This document shows, in pieces, positions 47,404 through 59,880 of a stretch of 64,000 nucleotides of DNA; position 1 is the first letter of the stretch, and the number at the start of each line of letters is the position of its first letter. Both the position numbers and the translations under genes were made by a program. Origin of the DNA: Aselliscus stoliczkanus. Taxonomy: Eukaryota > Chordata > Mammalia > Chiroptera > Hipposideridae. Location: the NCBI GenBank assembly GCA_033961575.1, contig CM066732.1:55478501-55542500 (forward strand), in the 5' to 3' direction. Under the pieces are notes generated by a model. It was given only the letters and a program-made list of their open reading frames with translations. It was not told the origin of the DNA and searched no databases.

Positions 47404-48242
47404 GAGTAGCTCAGAGCTACAGGTGTTGCTTTGACTGGGCCCACAGGGCTTTGGTTCTGTAGATCGCAGGTGTTAGAGGAACACCAACTTAGCTTGATGT
47501 TCAAAGCCCAGCATAACCGAGCTCCGTTCAGCACCCGTCTGCCTTCGCCTGCCCGTCCCTCCAACACACAGGCACCGTTACCCTGGTAAACGGCCCTGGG
47601 GCCGTGGTGGTTCATGCGTCTCTGCGTGCGACACCCTCCCCACGCCTCCCCCACGGAGGCCTTTCTCACCTGTCTGAAAGACCCCTTTAAACTCTGTGAT
47701 GACACACTGGATGGAAAGTCCTCTCTAAATTCTGAATTCTACAGAAATATAAGGAACCATTACTGGCAGTATCGGTTGCGTGTCTCTGGCGTTTATCTCT
47801 TGCAGTTTGGTGACGCCAAGCTGCGAGCACAGATGGTCCGGCCACGCACCCCCGGGGCAGGGACCCGGCTCCCTGACAGCCGGCCGACTGGCCCTCGGGG
47901 CACCTCCTGGCGCCGCTCAGTGTAGGGGCCACGCAGACACAGTGTTGCTGCACGAGGGGTTCCCACCAGGCCCTCCGCACTGTCCCACGTGGGCCCCAGC
48001 CGCCCTGCTGCCCCCCCACACCTCTCTGCATGTCACTCCCTCGCACTTCACAGGACAGGGTCAAGGCCACGGAGTTTCCCAGGAGTTCCCAACAAGGTCC
48101 CTCATCTTATGACCACAGGGAGACCAGAGAGAGAAAGCCTGCAGGACCCCGAGAGGCCTAGTCCTTCCTGCGCCGCACGGCGCCCCAGCACAGTGAGCCC
48201 CTGGGCCCCGCGACCTCCCGGAGGCCTGCGGCGCCACCAGCA
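47404..48242. other. TSHZ3 intron 1, no feature recognised
   Basis: Mixed composition, no gene, no clear repeat. Confidence 0.4.
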
Positions 48243-49390
48243 GCCGGCAGTCACCCAGCACCCAGCCGGCCCTCAGCCAGCACCCAGCCGGCCCTCAGCC
48301 AGCACCCAGCCGGCTCTCAGCCAGCACCCAACACCCAGCCGGCAGTCACCCAGCACCCAGCCGGCCCTCAGCCAGCACCCAGCCGGCTCTCAGCCAGCAC
48401 CCAACACCCAGCCGGCAGTCACCCAGCACCCAGCCGGCCCTCAGCCAGCACCCAGCCGGCTCTCACCCAGCACCCAGCCGGCAGTCGCCCAGTACCCAGC
48501 CGGCAGTCGCCCAGCACCCAGCACCCCTCACCCAGCACCCAGCCTGCAGTTCCCAGCACCCAGCCTGCAGTTCCCAGCACCCAGCAGCCCTCACCCAGCA
48601 CCCAACGCCCAGCCAGTAGTCACCCAGCACCCAACCAGCCCTCACCCAGCACCCAGCACCCAGCCAGCTCTTACCCAGCACCCAACGACCAGCCAGTAGT
48701 CACCCAGCACCCATCTGGCCCTCACCCAGCATCCAGCCGGCAGTCGCCCAGCACCCAGCTGGCCCTCAGCCAGCACCCAGCCTGCAGTTCCCAGCACCCA
48801 GCAGCCCTCACCCAGCACCCAGCACCCAGCCTGCAGTACCCAGCACCCAGGCAGCCCTCACCCAGCACCCAGCACCCAGCCGGCTCTCACCCAGCACCCA
48901 GCCGGCAGTCGCCCAGTACCCAGCCGCCAGTCACCCAGCACCCAGCCTGCAGTTCCCAGCACCCAGCAGCCCTCACCCAGCACCCAGCACCCAGCCTGCA
49001 GTTCCCAGCACCCAGCCAGCTCTCACCCAGCACCCAGCAGCCCTCACCCAGCACCCAATGCCCAACCAGCAGTCACCCAGCACCCATCTGGCCCTCACCC
49101 AGCACCCAGCCGGCCCTCAGCCAGCACCCAGCCTGCAGTTCCCAGCACCCAGCAGCCCTCACCCAGCACCCAACGCCCAGCCAGCAGTCACCCAGCACCC
49201 ATCTGGCCCTCACCCAGCACCCAGCACCCAGCCTGCAGTTCCCAGCACCCAACCAGCCCTCAGCCAGCACCCAGCCGGCAGTCGCCCAGCACCCAGCCGG
49301 CCCTCAGCCAGCACCCAGCCGGCTCTCACCCAGCACCCAGCACCCAGCCAGCCCCTCACCTGGCACCTAGCCGGACCTCACCCAGTATCT
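48243..49390 (+). repeat. 22-bp minisatellite, about 1.15 kb
   Basis: Diverged tandem units built on 'cagcacccagccggccctcagc', with a basic period of 22 bp and shorter and longer variants (for example 'cagcacccagcctgcagttcc'). Higher-order blocks recur, for instance the stretch near 48310-48375 and again near 48375-48435. Open frames rich in Pro, Ser, His and Gln across it come from the repeat. Confidence 0.95.
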
Positions 49391-51721
49391 AACCCAGTTA
49401 TCCTTTTGTGTGTTGTGTGAAACAAAGCTCGTACTTTAAAAAGAATAAATCTGTAAATTTTGACGTGGGAAGATGTGTAAGACATATTGTCATGTGCGGG
49501 GGTGGGGGGGTCATAAACAGCTCTCAGAAACTCAACCACCGAGCGCCGCACACCCGAGTGTGTGTGAGGCCTGGATGTGACGGCGCCTCGGGCGCAGGAG
49601 GGGGCGCCGCAGCGGGAGTCGGGGGGCAGGGGCCATCCTCACAGCCCCCGGGTTACAGTGTGCTGGGGGATAAGCACAGAAGGAACCCTTTTCATTGCGC
49701 ACCTGCCATGTGTCAGGCTGCGTCCTGGGCACTGTCGGCAGAGAATACGCTGGGCTGATGACCCCTTTCTCTGGGCAGCCCTCGGGAACGGCGTGCATGT
49801 GAGCGAGCGTGGGCTCACGAGTGGGGCCGAAGGTCACCAGGGCACCGGCCTCTGGGCAGCTCTGTGGATGCCTGAAGGCCCGAGGGCATCTCTAGATGTC
49901 CCTGGCTTTGCTCTCTTCTGCCCGTCGGCATTTGGGGTGAAGCTGTCACCTGTCATGATGGACTGTGGGAAAACTAAGACAAGAGGGGGCTTTGTGCTGA
50001 AAGCCTGGGACACGGGAGCCAACTTCCCACCAGCCTCAAGGGCTGCTGGATGGCGGGGCCTCTTGCTGCCCCGAAGCCCCAAAGCCTGGCAGCTGACACA
50101 GTGAGGCTCTGTGCCTGCTTTGCCTGCCTCACTGTTCCCGTGGGGCTGACGCCAGGTGAACACAGCACTGAGACCCCGACCCTCCTGAGCCCAAGGTGTC
50201 TGAGTGACAGGCAGGCGGCCCGCGGAGAGGCGAGGCTGAGCCTCTGGGGCTGTCAGCGCGCAGGGCCACAGGGGTTCACTCTCTCCTCCCTCCTGACACC
50301 CCGCTTCTGCCAGCACCAAGAGAAAGTTCTGGGGCCTGGGCCTTCTGAGGTAACACAGCGCTCAGGAGGAGGCAGGGCTCTCAGAACCAGAGCACACACG
50401 TCCCTGGCTGCCACCTGCTTGCCTGGTGTCGCCTGCAGTCCCCGGGGGCACCATGAGGGCCCCAGAAAAAGGCGCCTGAGGCCGCGCCCCTGCACTGGGG
50501 ACCTGCGCCCCTCCCAGCGCTTCCCCGGCGGCAGTGTGCGTGGCCCCAGGGCCGAGCCAGGGCCGCCCCCGTGTCCTCTCGGGGAGCCGCGGCTCCTCAG
50601 GGGGCACCAGGGACCTCGGCGCCTCAGTGCCCCAGAGCCGCTGGCGTTTCAGTGTCCCCGGGAAGGTCCCTCGGGCCCTGCTCACGCGGCCGGGGACTTC
50701 GCACCTCCCCAAACCTGGCTGCTACCCAGCTCCCTGGGTTGTGCTGTCCCCTCCACACCGTGGCAGTCCCTCTGCCCTGTGTGCCCCCAGCCCTTCAGGA
50801 GCTACAGCTGCTTGCTCCCACAGTGGCTGGGCCTGGGGGGTGGGGACACCATCTCAGCAGCCCCTGTCCCGGCCCACCACCTGCTGGGGGCCTGAAATGC
50901 TCTGAATTGAATCAAATGTTGGAACGAAAAGATGTCACAAACCCGGAAGGCAGACCGCGCTCTTTTTTGTTTGTTGTTTCATTTTCCTGGGACGTTTCAG
51001 GACGTTGCTGTATTTCCAGGAAGCATTAAACGCCCCACGCCATGCGTCACGCCGACACAGGACGGAGCTGGCGGTGGGCGAGCCAACAGCCCGAGCTGCA
51101 CTGAACGGCTCGGAGGGCCCCCCCACGGGACACAGTGCAGGGCCTTCCGGCCTCAGCCCACTGCTGTCCTGAACACACATGGAGTGGGCTGCTGAAGCGT
51201 GGAGAAGCGACAGAAAGGCCCTCGCTCCTGAAAAGCGTACACACAACCCTTGGTCACTGGGCGACATCGCCACCATGGAGTCAGATGGTCAAAACGCGCA
51301 CGGTCGGGGAAGGAGCATGTGTCAGACGGCGGGGGCCCAGGGGCCGCCCCAGGCCCCACTGCGGGTGGGGTCTTCCTCTTCTCCTCGGTCTTTAACCTGA
51401 AAACACAAGTGCAGGGCAACTTCCTAGGCCAGGCAAACTCTGCCAGTTCCTGCCGCCGCGGGTGCCGAGGCTGCAAAACATGGGGAGCCGTGCTCCGGGC
51501 CGGGCACCGGGCCACGTCCGGCCTCTAGGGGTGAGTGCGTGTCAGCAGGGGCCCAAACACCGCCCAGCTCCCGCCGCTGCCCGCCACCCCCAGGCCCAGC
51601 CCTTCATCCTGGCGGTCTCTCCAAGGAGACCGTCTGAATAGCCTGTGACTAGCCCCGAGAACACGGAATGTCACACGAGCGAAGACAGTTGTCAAATGCC
51701 TCCCCCTTACAAGCACCCTCA

Positions 51722-51805
51722 TCATGACCTGTGTTAATGAAGTTAATTGAATTTAAGATCAATAATGGTTAATTATTGCAATTTGACATTCAGAGATAAA
51801 TGGCT
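51722..51805. promoter_or_regulatory. TAAT-rich element, candidate homeodomain-bound enhancer core
   Basis: Within about 60 bp there are several TAAT/ATTA cores: 'gttaatgaag', 'gttaattgaa', 'caataatggt', 'gttaattattg'. The surrounding DNA is GC-rich. The density of homeodomain cores and the unique text suggest a conserved regulatory element. Binding is not shown by sequence alone. Confidence 0.4.
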
Positions 51806-52639
51806 TTTAGACAGAGCAGCGTGTGTGTGACTGAGTGTGTGTGAGTGTGGGGGAGAGTGCGAGCGTGCAGGCTCTCCTGAGAAGGCCCCACGAGCCTTCC
51901 ATTGATCCCGGCACGAGCTCATCGACTCCGCCCTCTGATGAATGTGGGCTCTCCGGAGCTACAAGTGAACGGCAGGAGACAACTCTAACCCTTGTCATGG
52001 CCGAATCCATACCTGCCGCGCACCAGGACCTATGGAGATGGATTAAAGAACCACTGCAGGGAGAAGAGTGGCTCCCAGGGCGACGGCTGCGACGCCGACT
52101 GTGCCGGTGGCGACGCTGTTACGGACACCACAGGGCAGGCCCGTTTAATTTGGGGCCTCAGGTGTGATTGCGATTGAATACCAATTTTTTTTTTTTTTTT
52201 TTTTACGTTGCCAAAGAAGAACTCAATTCAATGTGGAAAAACAAAAGCCTAGCTCGGAAAGTAGGTTACAAGCGGCTTCCCCTGGGATGGCCCGGGGGTG
52301 GGTCCCCAGGGCTGCAGCGGGGACAGGCCGAGGCGTCCCTCGTGCTGGCACTGACCTCACAGCCTGCCGCCCGTCCCAGGCCTTACAGCTCACGGGGATG
52401 GACACCCCGCACCCCGCAGCTGACCCCAGGCGACCAGCGCTGATGCACAGCTCCTCTCGTTTCTTCCAAGTTGGTGAAAAGTTCACTTTCAGGAGCCTTC
52501 TTAGTGGAGAGGCAAGTCCCCAGATGTGCCAGCGACCCGCCCCGTGCACACAGAGCCGTCCGGGCCACTCCCACTCAGGACGCTGGTAACGGCGAATGCT
52601 GTCGGGAGGACAGCCTGGCGATGGCAGAGCGCTGACGAT

Positions 52640-52795
52640 ACAGGGCGGCTGACGCGCTCTGTCAAAACGCACGATTATGCGGGTGCACTGCTGAGAGCCT
52701 GCTAATCACCTGCTCGTGTCAATTACTGACGGGTCTCTGACAGCATATTTACATTAAACACTTTTCAGGAGCAGGATGCTCAGCGCTACATCAGA
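52640..52795. promoter_or_regulatory. Candidate conserved noncoding element
   Basis: Text such as 'cctgctaatcacctgctcgt', 'gtcaattactgacgggtc' and 'catatttacattaaacac' looks unique. It has TAATC and CAATTA homeodomain-type sites and a forkhead-like TTTACAT. Inference only. Confidence 0.35.
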
Positions 52796-53464
52796 ACAGC
52801 CTAGCGCTGTTGACTCCTCCTTCCTTCCCGGCTACGAAGGGGGCGCGAGAGGCTGGGCGGGGCCCGGGGGCGTCGACGCCGTCTGCCGTAAAGACACAGG
52901 TGACGCCCCTGTCATATGTGAGGGACGCCATCCCATGTTCCTCTGAGGGGAGACGATAGGGCCCTCGTTCACCCCCGAAAGCTGCTACACCAATGAACAG
53001 CCGCATCCACGTTCCTCTTGGCTGGGGTGGCAGCTCCACGTGTCCAATGCCACCTTAAGTGACAAGGCAAACAGCAGGAGAACAGGGATCACGGCTGCTG
53101 GGCCAACAGCTTAGATGGCAACAGCTGGGACTGAGCACCATTCTAACACCTCGGCCTGGTCATGCCTCGCTGTCCACAAGTCAGATGACACGGAAACAGC
53201 CAAGATGAGCGGCGCGGGGCCTGGAGGGGCGTTGCCCCAGAGGGGAGGCCGCGCCAAAGACTGACTGGCACGCCCAGCCACGGGGCCACCTTGGCAGATC
53301 AGGAGAGCCCGGGGCACCCAGAAGAGCACATCTGACTCGGGGACCCCCAGCCAACACGGCCTGTGTCCCCGCCACCAGTGGTGACGGCAGCTGGAACGGT
53401 TCTGGCTTCTTGTTGCTTTTCAGCATTTTGTTGACATTTTACTTCCACTGCCTGCTGTTCTGAT

Positions 53465-53734
53465 CACACTCGCCCGTGAGGTGGCTCGGTGGCCCCCCAC
53501 TCCTCAGATCACACTCGCCCATGAGGTGGCTCGGTGGCCCCCCACTCCTCAGATCACACTCGCCCGTGAGGTGGCTCGGTGGCCCCCCATTCCTCAGATC
53601 ACACTCACCCGTGAGGTGGCTCGGTGGCCCCCCACTTCTCAGATCACACTCGCCCGTGAGGTGGCTCGGTGGCCCCCCACTCCTCAGATCACACTCGCCC
53701 GTGAGGTGGCTCGGTGGCCCCCCACTTCTCAGAT
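53465..53734 (+). repeat. Six near-identical 45-bp tandem repeats
   Basis: Units start at 53465, 53510, 53555, 53600, 53645 and 53690, each 45 bp and beginning 'cacactcgcccgtgaggtgg', with only a few single-base differences. Because 45 is a multiple of 3, more than one reading frame stays open and gives repeated 15-residue 'proteins'. These are not genes. Confidence 0.97.
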
Positions 53735-54589
53735 GAGGACACCGTGCCCCACTTCATGCCTGCTGGTCAAGCAGAAAGCCAGGACTTTCTCTCGGGCCTG
53801 GGCTCCTCTCACCCAATGCCAGGGACGTCTCAGGGACCGTGGACGAGCCCTGCGAACACGTGGTGACACTCCTCACACTCCCGAATGTGGGCCAGGGTCC
53901 ACTCAAGGACACTCGCAGAGCCCTGGAACCACCGGAATCTCCAAAGACGAGGCTGCGCCATTGGGATTGAAGCACGGGGCTGGGCTGTCTGGGCTGCCAC
54001 TCAGAACTGAAGGTTCTGGGGAGACCCAGGCCCCGCAGCTGAGGGCTACAGCGGCCACGTGCTACGAGGGACGCACGAGAGCACGTCACCCACCCCCACC
54101 CCGCCCGGAGGAGAGACAAGAGGGCGCGTGAGGTCCGAAGGATGCACACCACTGCCCAGTGGGCGTGCTTATCTCAGAAACGGGTGTTAAGTTATATTTA
54201 AAGCAAAGTGAGTTTTTTTGAAGATCCTGAATGTTTATTAAGTAAAAGCTGTCTCCTCCATCACCAAGCCAGGCCTTCCCCAGTGGGCATGTGTGTTTGC
54301 TTTCACCCTCAAACATGACATGTGCCTGTCACTTGTCCCATCAAAGTGTGTGGGACAAAACAGAATGCAAAGGGCTGCCACATTCATCCCCAGACCATGT
54401 CCAGGCCCCAGCGGGGTCGGATGGCACCACAGGACCAGGACGAGCGCTGGGCGTCGAGGTTCTAGCCCAGAAGGCCCCGGTCCGGGGGGCCCTGACAGCC
54501 CCTCTGCTTGTGTGATGAAAATCAGATGTCATGGCTGAGTCAGGTGACACAGCTCGCTTTCCTTTCTCCTTACAGATTAAACATGCGCA
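53735..54589. other. TSHZ3 intron 1, no feature recognised
   Basis: GC-rich, with a short AT-rich patch at 54175-54250. No gene or clear transposon. Confidence 0.4.
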
Positions 54590-54945
54590 TAACATATCAC
54601 ACATGTGTGTACATAAATGCCCATGACACACACACACACGTGCACATAAACGCATGGGACACACACATGTGCACATAAACACATGACACACCCACACTCA
54701 TGTGCGCATAAACACACGTAACACACCCACAGACACACATGTGCACATAAATGCATGTGACACACCCACACACACTGTGCACATAAATGCGCACGACACA
54801 TACGTGTGCACACAGATGCACATAACATCCACATGTGTGTGCATATAAATGCATGTGATACACACGCACATAAATGCACATAACATACCCACACACGTGC
54901 ACGTAAACGCATGTGACACACCCACACACGTGTGCACATGCACAG
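54590..54945 (+). repeat. CA-rich minisatellite
   Basis: Imperfect repeats of roughly 30-40 bp built from 'gtgcacataaa(c/t)gcatg', '(t)gacacac' and 'ccacacac' blocks. Cys/Val/His-rich frames on the minus strand come from it. Confidence 0.9.
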
Positions 54946-55884
54946 ATGGACGCATGCCTAAATCTGGCTGCCCTACAAAGCTATCCTTTAAATAAATTTG
55001 AACAAACAACTCCAAACAAACTTAGAGCAAATGAATACACTTGGCAAGAGAAAGGCCACCTCAGGGGCTGCTCAGTCTTTTAAACCTGATTCCTGGCAAA
55101 GGAGCTTGGGTTCCCCGGGCCACCCCACCACCTCTGGGCGGGGATCAGGAGCCTGAGGGCCAGCAGACCGCCACCCTCTGCCTCGTCGGTGCCCTGCCAG
55201 GTGTCTGGCCGCGGCCCTCTCTCCAGAGGATGACACACGCCTGGCTCGACGGGGTCCCTCAGACCAGCAGGCTGGAGGGCGGCTCCCCGCATGTGACTCT
55301 CCCAGGGTCCGGCCCACCTATTGCCCTGGGGTCACTCAGTGGGCCACATCAGCTTAGGGCCTCTGCCCACCTCACCCCTGCTGGCGTGCCTCCTGCTTGG
55401 CCCAGACTTTTGTGCCCAGAAAGGCCTAGGAGCCTCCCAGGCCACATTCCTCAAACCGCAGAGCCCTGAGTGTGGGCACTGCCAAAGGACAGCCCGGAGC
55501 CCTCGGTGACAGCTGGGATGGGACATGTGGTCCATGCCCGCTGAAGCCAACGGCGTCAGAGAGATGGAGCTCCCTTGAGGGTCCAGGTGGGCAGTCACCC
55601 CAACGGGACATTTGGCGGGTCCTCGTGAGGGCCGGGCGGCCACTCGGGCCTTCTGTGCACCCCACAAACCCCACAGGTCCCACGACACACATGCTCCTAC
55701 CACGCACACCGCACAGGGCACGAGAAACAGGGGAGAGGGCGCCCATGCAGGGCCGGGGCGCAAACCGAGCCTCTGGGCCCGGACTGTCGCCACCCACTTC
55801 CTGGCGGCGCCCAGCCTGCACACAGCCCAGCTGTTAGAGAGCGCGGCCCCTTCCCTGACCGTCAAACTGGGGCCCCAACCAAAA
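54946..55884. other. TSHZ3 intron 1, GC-rich, no feature recognised
   Basis: No gene or repeat supported; overlapping chance frames only. Confidence 0.4.
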
Positions 55885-56475
55885 AAATGGAATCTCAAGT
55901 TTTTAAAATATCAAAACCTTAAATTGTCTAATTAAATTGATCATCATAAATTATGTTTTAGCACTGAGAGCTGGATTTATAAGAGTGTGATTTAAATATT
56001 TTACGGCATATGTGAGTTAGAGGGAGTGTGTTGAGGGCTAGTACCACTGTTGAGCAGCAGACTCTGACAAAAACTGTAGCACAAATGCTTCCGAGGTAGT
56101 TTGTAAAAATTATTTATTTCCATACCAGTTAATTATGACAGGAGTCTTTGTTGAATGCACGAGCGTTAAAAAAGTGGTGATATTTTATGCGTCTTTAGCT
56201 GGCGCGGGTTCCCGCGGAGCACTGGTGGCTCCCTGACATTTAGCATTCACTCACAGCTACTGTAATAAGGGGTTTGATTGCTTCCTTTGCAGACGCAGTA
56301 ATTTAATAACTGTGATCAGTTGCATAAATTTACTATACAACCATCTTAAGTTAGCCACATTAAAATTAAGCAAAATTGTAATCTGTTGACAGATTATTGC
56401 TACTGAACAATTCTACTAAAAGCATTTCAGATTAGCAAGTGCCATCCACATTTGTGTTTTATAAGCTTGTAAAAA
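55885..56475. promoter_or_regulatory. Large AT-rich island with homeodomain-type sites, strong enhancer candidate
   Basis: About 590 bp of unique AT-rich text inside GC-rich intron. It contains 'gtctaattaaattgatcatc', 'accagttaattatgacagg', 'cagtaatttaataactgtga' and 'cattaaaattaagcaaaatt'. It has no poly-A tail, duplications or repeat signature. The combination is typical of deeply conserved noncoding elements around TSHZ genes; conservation itself has not been tested. Confidence 0.5.
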
Positions 56476-58590
56476 ATACGGCGGCGTCTTCCTTCCCCAC
56501 CCCAACCTGCACGCGCCCTCTGCACACGCGTCAGTCTGACCGGGAGACAGTCCCCGGACACTCTGCTTCCGGCCAGCCACCTGCACGGCCATTTCACTCT
56601 GAGAAATGTTTTGGGTGGCGGTTCGGCTCGCGGGAAGCGGAGCCAGCCTGTCAGGTTCCTCCGCTCCTCCCAGGAGCTTCCTTTGTGCGACTTTGCGTCC
56701 GTCGCCTCGGAAGAAGCCTCCCACCACGGAGCCTTACCGGTGACAGGCGGGGTCCCCAGAGGACGGACGGGCAGACAGCAGTCCGCACCCGCTGCAGGGA
56801 GGGGAGGCTGCTGCATGGGCATCGGGGCACCAGGAGCCACAGGCCGGCGTTGCCCGCCGCCCGGAGAGGACAGCAGTGCGCTCCACGCTGCGCGCAGAAG
56901 CCCGGTGGGACCCAAGTCCTCTGCTTCGTGCCCAGTGAGCTGACTTTTCAGAGCACTGTCTAGCCAAGCAGGCAAGTCCGGGATGACTGTTTCTGATCCT
57001 TCCCAGCAAATACCCGTAACCATCTGGTTACACTTGCCACATATGCTTCCACGGTGCCAATTTTATCAGCATATAAAAAGAATATCTGCTTTTAAAAAAA
57101 ATCGTAAATATCTAGGGAGGCATCTTTACATAATTCAAGAGGAAAATTTTTTCAAAAGAATCTCACTTGAAAGCCCGCGTGAGCACAGGTCTGTTTAAAC
57201 TTTCATTTACACAGAGGCTTGGGGTGCGAGCCTTTTCTGTAGGGTCAGATGTCAAAGGTGACTGACTGCCTGTCAGGGAAGTGGTGTGTCCTTGCCGAGC
57301 AAATGACCGAGAACGTGGAGGACTCCTTCCCGGGGTGGCCCTGCATATGCAGCCTGTCACTTCAGATGGAGCTCAGGCCGCCCCGGACAGGTGACGTGCG
57401 AGGCTGGCCTGCACGCTTCCTGCAGACCTGAGACCACTGCTGTCTTGACAAATTGGATGGGACTTCGCTACCAAATTTCCTGCCAAGAGGCCTAACAGTC
57501 AAATGTCTATCTTCTTCTCATCAGCACAGAGTGATGCCACGACTCTGACATAGCATCCCCGTTACTTAAAGACAGTTAATGGAAAACGATCGAGGAACGT
57601 GAGGGCCATGAAACTTACCAGCCAAGGAAAAGCGACTTCCACCATCTCTCCTTTATCTGGGGAAAGGATAAAGCACAGGTGTGGACAACCGTGACTGGCC
57701 CCAGGCAGCAGGGAACCCGGGTTTCTGCCACTGCCGCCGTTACCTGCAATTCTACGTACCACACCGGAGCCACCCTGGGTTAGGTTTGTTCGCTTCTCAT
57801 TATAACTAATTATGCTTCTAAACATGTTCTTAGGGTTACCACGTGTATAAAAACAGAGGTAGGAAAGAAAGAAAATGCATCAGGGTTATTAAAAGAAAGA
57901 GAAACATACTAATTAGCTAACTAGTATACTCATTTCAATGTTTAATAATATTTTTTAGCATTCCAGCATACGCTGTGGAATAAAAAACTACCTACGGCAC
58001 CACCTGTGCGCCGCCTGGGACATGGGGGTTCAGAGTTCTCTCCTGGGGTCTGGGGGCCCTGCTCTCCGTGTCTCTCTGAATAGCTCTTTGCATTCCACCC
58101 CATCCCACCCGCCAGAAATTTCAAAAAAGAAGATGGTAAATTCTGTTTCCCACCAAAGCCTTTTAAATAACATCTTTCTTTACAGAGCACAACTTAATTA
58201 CATAACTCAAGTGCTTGAGGGAAACCATAAGCCGGCTCCGCGCCATCCCGGGAGGCCTCCGCCCGCCTCCGCAGGCCGTGTGGACAGCCCGCCCAGCCTG
58301 GGGGGGGCGAGGGCACCCCCCCATTCCCTTGCCCTTTGCTCTGGAAGGTTCTGGGCTCTGAGTGGCCTGTGATGGGGGTGAGAAGACAGGAGAAGACGCA
58401 GAGGGCGCAGAGAAAGGCCGGGAGGCCCCCCCACGCCCTCGCCTGTACACAGGGCACCTCTCTGCCAGAGCACAACGCAGAGCCGGGGGGCCCAATGGGG
58501 CCCCACAATTACAAACAGGGAAAGGCTGAAGCCACGGGGGCGCCAACGCCCCGCCCAGTTAGCCTGCTTCCAACTCCACTTCGGATGCGG
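56476..58590. other. TSHZ3 intron 1, alternating GC- and AT-rich
   Basis: GC-rich to about 56960. AT-rich patches at about 57020-57160 and 57790-58220 look unique and may be conserved. GC-rich again from 58230. No gene seen. Confidence 0.4.
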
Positions 58591-59110
58591 GTCAGTTGAA
58601 CACAAACAAAGCCTTAACAGAAATGTTACCGAGGAAATAATAGCCATTTCCAATGATAATACACAATTTTAGCACTGACGCTTGGCTGATTTAGGTGTTC
58701 GGCCAACGTGTCAAGCAGCCTGGCTTCCTCAGGCAGCCTTTAATGGCTAACTGGCAGGCCCTGGCAGCCTTATTTCTGTTTTAGATTTGGTTTGTCATTG
58801 GGTATCCATTACCTGCCATTCATCTTTGATCTCTTTGGACAGGCCTGATCAAAAGATGTCATTTGACCTACTCCACTTGGCAGAAACTTGTATGACTCTC
58901 ATAAAGGGGCCACCCCAGCTATAAATAAAATGACATTATTATTTTTCTGTCCCATCATGTAGAAGAGACAATTATGATAATGCAGTGTCTGTCATCGGGA
59001 GCCCAGCAAACTGCTAGCTCTCACGCAACTGTTTAGCTTTCTTATTTGTTTTTTGTCTGTTTTCCTCCATCTCAAGTTGAAACTAAAGCAGAAGTGAAAT
59101 CCCTAATGCT
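58591..59110. promoter_or_regulatory. Candidate enhancer with paired TCF/LEF-type sites
   Basis: Unique text. At 58824-58831 there is 'ctttgatc' and at 58847-58855 'gatcaaaag', an inverted pair of TCF/LEF consensus sites 15 bp apart. NFI-like half sites ('ggctaactggcagg', 'cttggcag') and 'gacaattatgataatgca' (58968 onward) lie nearby. No repeat signature. This looks like a developmental enhancer; activity is inferred. Confidence 0.45.
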
Positions 59111-59764
59111 CGGGCTCCCACGCCGCCTCGGGGCCCCTTCCCGGGGTGCTGGCATGCAGGTGTGGCAAGCAGCTCGGGGCTGTCAGCGGTGCTGGCAACG
59201 CGAGGCAGCCATGGGGTCGGGCTTGTCCTGCATTTAGTTTTTGAAAACAAGCTGATCTCTGAAATTAGAACTGAGAGCTATGACTGCAAATAGATAAAAA
59301 TCAGGCCCAGGGTTTATTGTGTCCTTAATGAGCCATAATACGGAAACCTACACTGAAAAGTTCACCTGACAGGCAAACTACAGACGGCTTGGGAGGCACT
59401 GCTAGGGACACACTGGTCACACTGTCTGTTACCTTCTCCAGTACGGACCCACAATTCGGGCTCCATGCTCATGAGACTGGACCTCAATCCTCTCTAACGT
59501 CGGCTGCGGCACCCCAGGTCCGCTTCCTCCCTGGGATGAGCTCCACGGGCACGCAGGGCCGTGCAGTGAGCTAACTGGCTCAGTGCCCGTGTGACCGGAG
59601 GCAGCGATTCTCTGCCCGCCATGTGCCAGGGGCCTGCCCACCCAGGGTCTCCACTCGGCCAGCCAGTGCTCTTCCCTGGCAAAGAGCCTGCCGCAGCGTG
59701 GCTGAGCCTCAGACTCACGTCACCCGAGAGCGAGGCCAGTAGCGGAGATCACGGACACGCACCG
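59111..59764. other. TSHZ3 intron 1, mixed composition, no feature recognised
   Basis: GC-rich start, an AT-rich patch at about 59235-59370, then GC-rich. No gene. Confidence 0.4.
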
Positions 59765-59880
59765 GGTCCAACCACTCACCCGGTGAGGGAGAAAGCGAGG
59801 CCCAAGGAAGGAGCGCGGCCACCCAGAGGCATGTCAAGGAGTTAAGCACAGAGCCGAAACCAGAGCCCAGGGCCCAGGCT
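59765..59880 (-). repeat. MIR-like SINE fragment
   Basis: The plus strand shows the reverse MIR consensus: 'agaaagcgaggcccaaggaa', then a degenerate 'cacccagaggcatgtcaagg' segment, then 'cacagagccgaaaccagagc'. Strongly decayed. Confidence 0.5.

Larger units (their letters stand above)
49391..53464. other. TSHZ3 intron 1, GC-rich with short AT-rich islands
   Basis: No gene. A MIR- or L2-like phrase ('cacctgccatgtgtcaggct') occurs near 49700. A 20-T run is at 52185-52204. AT-rich islands are listed separately. Confidence 0.4.

Noticed and set aside
47989..49420. Pro/Ser/Gln-rich frames over 100 residues
   Set aside because: They are products of the 22-bp minisatellite, with no start context, splice sites or conserved domain.
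53476..54131. Frames repeating a 15-residue unit
   Set aside because: The 45-bp repeat keeps more than one frame open at once. That is expected of the repeat and not evidence for a protein.
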